64,000 nucleotides of DNA, from NCBI GenBank assembly GCA_002490835.1, contig DKUU01000022.1:1-64000 (forward strand), written 5' to 3'. Origin of the DNA: Lachnospiraceae bacterium UBA7196. GTDB taxonomy: Bacteria; Bacillota; Clostridia; Lachnospirales; Lachnospiraceae. The notes below the pieces were generated by a model, which searched no databases, had not been told where the DNA came from, and saw nothing but the letters and a program-made list of their open reading frames with translations. Positions 61,524-64,000 of the stretch are shown here, piece by piece. Position 1 is the stretch's first letter. Each line of letters begins with the position of its first letter. Both the position numbers and the translations under genes were made by a program.

Positions 61524-62984
61524 CTATTGTTTTGCCTCAGGAAGCCGCAGTCTAAGGAGCCGCTTCGTCAACTGCCTGAAATTAAAGGGAAGCACCGGAT
61601 AAATATAGCTCTTGTCCGACAACGTTTTATTACACACAATCGCTAACAGGAAGAAAATGATTGCTCCCACATAGCCGTAGATACCGAAGATCGCCGTCAG
61701 GATCAGGTTGATGATACGCATAAATTTTAAGGCATAGCCAAGCTCATAGTTTTGCTGCGTATAATTGGCGATCGCGACAAAGGCCATATATAACATGACC
61801 TCCGAGTTAAACCAGCCGCTGTTGACAGAAAACTCGCCAAGCACCAACGCCGCCATCACGCTTAAAGGAGTGCTGAGCATATTCGGCGTATTCACCGCAG
61901 CCAGCTTCAAGCCGTCGATCGCCAGCTCCAAGATCAAAAATTGTGCTATTAGCGGGATATTCGATTCCTCCTGCAGCATAATGAACTGAAAGCTTTCGGG
62001 GACCCACTGGGGATTTTGCATCAAAAGAAGGAAGGTCGGCGTCATGATGTAGGTAAGGATGGAAATGAGGAACCGTGTCAGGCGCAGATACGTCCCTGTG
62101 ACAGGCGGGAAATAATAATCGTCCGCCTCCTCCACGATATCGAAGATCGAGGTCGGTACGATCATCGCTGAGGGCGAGTTATCCACAAGAATCACGATAT
62201 CCCCTTCCAGTACCTGCGCCGCCGCCACATCCGGCCGCTCCGTGAACTTAAATTTCGGGAAAGGATTAAACCACATGCGCTGGTAAAGGCACTCCGCCAG
62301 ACTCTCCTGATTCATGGTCAGCGCATCCACCTTGATATTTTCGATCCGCTTCTTCACCTTCTCCAAGAAGCCGTGATCCACCCGGTTATCCATATAGCAG
62401 AGTACGATATCGGTCTGGGAACTTTTTCCCGCGTTCATCATTTCCATGCGAAGTTCGGTACTGCGGATGCGCCTTCTGATCAGGGCCGTATTGAAAACGA
62501 CCGTCTCCACAAAACCGTCCTTACTGCCGCGCAGGGTCTTGTCCTTATCGGGCTCCGAGACGCTTCTGGCGGGATAGGTTCTGGAATCGATCAGCACGCA
62601 CCGGTCGTAGCCGTCGATAAAGAGGGCAAACACACCCGACAGGATATTGTAAATGATGTCATCCCATTTGTCTTTGAGATCGACCTCCACATATGGCGTC
62701 GCCTTCTTCGCCATCTCGTAGGCGCTCTCCGGCATATCCTCCGGCTTCAGACTGATAAAATACTGCAGGATCTTCATCATCAGTTCATCTTTGCAAAAAC
62801 CGTCAATGAAATAGATGCAGGCCTGTTTGCCTCCCACATCGATCACACGGTAGACCACGTCAAAACTGACATCCGGCGCCATGTGCTCCTTCATATAAGA
62901 CATACTCTCCTGCAGGGATGTGGTCATCTTCTGACCGCCGCCCTGCTTTTTTTGATTACTTCCCTGCAAGTTATCATTATTCAT
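61524..62984 (-). CDS. GerA-family spore protein, SpoVAF-like
   Basis: 486 residues: a soluble N-terminal half (YRVIDVGGKQACIYFIDGFCKDELM...), then GerA transmembrane region with PPVTGTYLRLTRFLISILTYIMTPTF and about five helices, ending YIYPVLPFNFRQLTKRLLRLR, typical of SpoVAF/GerA proteins. Located in the spore inner membrane in relatives and involved in germinant or ion release. It is solitary here, without other gerA or spoVA genes. The start is ATG 62984 or the GTG just before (62987, better spaced from AAGGAG). Confidence 0.88.
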   Translation of the reverse strand: MNNDNLQGSNQKKQGGGQKMTTSLQESMSYMKEHMAPDVSFDVVYRVIDVGGKQACIYFIDGFCKDELMMKILQYFISLKPEDMPESAYEMAKKATPYVEVDLKDKWDDIIYNILSGVFALFIDGYDRCVLIDSRTYPARSVSEPDKDKTLRGSKDGFVETVVFNTALIRRRIRSTELRMEMMNAGKSSQTDIVLCYMDNRVDHGFLEKVKKRIENIKVDALTMNQESLAECLYQRMWFNPFPKFKFTERPDVAAAQVLEGDIVILVDNSPSAMIVPTSIFDIVEEADDYYFPPVTGTYLRLTRFLISILTYIMTPTFLLLMQNPQWVPESFQFIMLQEESNIPLIAQFLILELAIDGLKLAAVNTPNMLSTPLSVMAALVLGEFSVNSGWFNSEVMLYMAFVAIANYTQQNYELGYALKFMRIINLILTAIFGIYGYVGAIIFFLLAIVCNKTLSDKSYIYPVLPFNFRQLTKRLLRLRLPEAKQ

Positions 62985-62994
62985 CACTGCAAAA

Positions 62995-63044
62995 ACTCCT
63001 TCCGTGACTTACCATTGTTTTCCATAGTATGTCTTGGAAGGAGT
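62995..63044 (-). promoter_or_regulatory. leader inverted repeat overlapping the ribosome site of the GerA-family gene
   Basis: ACTCCTTCC and GGAAGGAGT (9-bp arms, 32-base loop) in the 5' leader; the right-hand arm in mRNA contains the AAGGAG used for translation, so folding would hide it. Confidence 0.45.
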
Positions 63045-63121
63045 ATATTTATGCGTTCTCACTCTTTTTCCAAATATAAATCAAAATACAGTAAAAACAT
63101 ATTCCCTATTTCAAACATATA

Positions 63122-63130
63122 TGCTATACT
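63122..63130 (+). promoter_or_regulatory. extended -10 promoter of the holin-like toxin mRNA
   Basis: TGCTATACT, an extended -10 element, with start expected at 63137, where the inverted repeat shared with the antisense RNA begins. Confidence 0.5.
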
Positions 63131-63196
63131 ATCAACAAGGCACCGTGTTGCAGGGTGGGCTGACCCCCTATTCATTGCAGAATGGAGGTGATGCCT

Positions 63197-63286
63197 ATGA
63201 AAAATCATTTTGATTTTAAGGACGTAATGACCTTCGGTCTGTTCCTTTTGGCATTGCTTACCTTCGTGTTTACGTTTTGTAAGTAG
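63197..63286 (+). CDS. putative holin-like toxin (type I toxin)
   Basis: 29 residues with a polar start (MKNHFDFKDVM) and one membrane helix (TFGLFLLALLTFVFTFCK), the classic holin-like toxin (Hol_Tox family) size and pattern. GGAGG lies 8 bases before the ATG; two upstream in-frame ATGs (63182, 63191) overlap that site. An antisense RNA gene faces it. Expected to insert into the cell's own membrane if translated without control. Confidence 0.8.
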   Translation: MKNHFDFKDVMTFGLFLLALLTFVFTFCK

Positions 63287-63289
63287 CCA

Positions 63290-63381
63290 TACATAGAAAA
63301 CCACCCCTAAACTTTGGCCAGTGACGGGGTGGTATTTCTATCTCAACTTGGTCAACCCACCTTGTGGGCGGTTGCCTTCTT
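63290..63381 (-). ncRNA. predicted antisense RNA antitoxin for the holin-like toxin
   Basis: A transcript of about 92 bases from a good promoter (63388-63415) ends at the shared hairpin followed by TTTTCTAT. It contains no ORF and is complementary to the toxin mRNA 3' region. Its first 29 bases resemble the toxin mRNA's own first 29 bases at 20 positions. Confidence 0.65.
63300..63333. terminator. shared terminator of the second type I module
   Basis: ACCACCCC (63300-63307) pairs with GGGGTGGT (63326-63333); a T-rich tract follows on the minus strand and a weaker one on the plus strand. Confidence 0.65.
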
Positions 63382-63387
63382 AAAATA

Positions 63388-63415
63388 ACTATATCATTTT
63401 CCGACTAAATGTCAA
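63388..63415 (-). promoter_or_regulatory. promoter of the second antisense RNA
   Basis: Minus strand TTGACA (63410-63415), 16 bases, TATAGT (63388-63393); start near 63381. Confidence 0.65.
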
Positions 63416-63419
63416 GTCC

Positions 63420-63854
63420 TTACTGTTTCCCCGTACTTCCGTGTCCGCCCCGGTCGGCATTGTCAAGATGTTCCACCTCGTCAAACACAAGCTTCGGCTG
63501 GTTCTCCATGATGCGGAACTGGCAGATGCGGTCGTTCACATGAATCTCGGTATCCCTGACCGCATAGACCGGCATAAACCACTGGTCGTTGTCGCCGCAG
63601 TAGGAGCAGTCGATAACCCCCTGATGGTTGGTCTGGATAATCCCGAAATTCTTGAACGTCGAGCTTCTAGGTACCACGTGCGCTTCATAGCCTTGCGGGA
63701 GCTGCATAGCCACCCCCAGAGGGATCAGCTTAAATTCCCCTTTCTGCAGGCTCACATCCTCCGCCGCCCGCAGATCGATCCAATCGGATTTCCCGTCGAT
63801 GTAGGTCAGCTTCTCTATCTTATCCGTAAAATATTTGATTCTGATCTGTTCCAT
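63420..63854 (-). CDS. dut: dUTP diphosphatase
   Basis: Hydrolyses dUTP to dUMP and pyrophosphate, keeping uracil out of DNA. 144-residue trimeric-type enzyme with all five motifs: DLRAAEDV (1), PRSSTFKNFG (2), GVIDCSYCGDND (3, with CSYCGDND in place of the usual DxxYRGE), RICQFRIME (4) and RGGHGSTGK (5). The variant motif 3 is seen in some Clostridia. The gene stops 5 bases before the -35 of the antisense RNA promoter. Confidence 0.92.
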   Translation of the reverse strand: MEQIRIKYFTDKIEKLTYIDGKSDWIDLRAAEDVSLQKGEFKLIPLGVAMQLPQGYEAHVVPRSSTFKNFGIIQTNHQGVIDCSYCGDNDQWFMPVYAVRDTEIHVNDRICQFRIMENQPKLVFDEVEHLDNADRGGHGSTGKQ

Positions 63855-63917
63855 CTTTTTCTAATCCTACCTTAAATGTTATGCCTGTTTATCCTGTCCT
63901 TTTCTATCTTCTTTTCC

Positions 63918-64000
63918 CTACATATAGTCCTCGCAGTAGAGTACAGGAGTCGCCGGATCCGTCTGGGACAGACTCTTTTGCACGTCGATCACCCGCTGAT
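63918..64000 (-). CDS. 3' end of an unidentified gene
   Basis: An open frame enters from beyond the window and ends QRVIDVQKSLSQTDPATP then VLYCEDYM and TAG. Only 26 codons are visible; no family can be named. Confidence 0.4.
   Translation of the reverse strand, partial: QRVIDVQKSLSQTDPATPVLYCEDYM

Overview
The window looks like chromosome from a spore-forming, anaerobic, gut-type Clostridia, most likely Lachnospiraceae. The reasons are the cotJABC spore-coat operon, a GerA/SpoVAF-family germination protein, a monomeric group B-type [FeFe] hydrogenase, very large BspA-type and Ig-like surface proteins with a class B sortase, DUF1292/DUF4037/DUF5662 families, and strong GGAGG ribosome-binding sites. 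No tRNA, rRNA, CRISPR array, transposase or integrase was found.

Layout. 1-3 kb: NADP isocitrate dehydrogenase, a GntR/FCD repressor with its own perfect palindromic operator, and a cytoplasmic subtilisin-like protease. 3-18 kb: a surface-protein cluster read leftward, with a 1713-aa Ig-like protein, then a class B sortase and two BspA-like leucine-rich-repeat proteins that end in matching PxTGD sorting signals. 18-37 kb: mostly housekeeping genes (DUF4037 nucleotidyltransferase-like protein plus TPR partner, HflK/HflC, a phosphatase, trpS, gltX, a UvrD-like helicase, [FeFe] hydrogenase, a Gld-type ABC exporter) and a GH13 protein that has lost most catalytic residues.

37-46.7 kb: cotJABC followed by an AT-rich accessory island. 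The island holds a compact type I toxin-antitoxin module with two convergent promoters and one shared terminator, a methyltransferase, an internally deleted relic of cotJC, a BlaI regulator beside a broken blaR1, and a two-component/ABC antimicrobial-peptide-type resistance operon. Two related hairpins (38353 and 46615) bracket it, and an exact 18-bp direct repeat (38413 and 41339) brackets its left part.

46.7-56 kb: one ~2290-codon surface protein gene carrying an in-frame amber codon and a G10 homopolymer, next to an AgrC/AgrA-like sensor and LytTR regulator that may control it. 56-64 kb: an EAL phosphodiesterase with a degenerate GGDEF domain, a lipoprotein, mannose-6-phosphate isomerase, an SGNH hydrolase, the GerA-family protein, a second type I toxin-antitoxin module (holin-like toxin plus antisense RNA), dUTPase and the end of one unidentified gene.

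The most unusual signal is that both type I modules share one design. Toxin mRNA and antisense RNA converge on one terminator, and within each module both RNAs begin with nearly the same leader, so the locus is bounded by inverted repeats placed exactly at the two predicted transcription starts.
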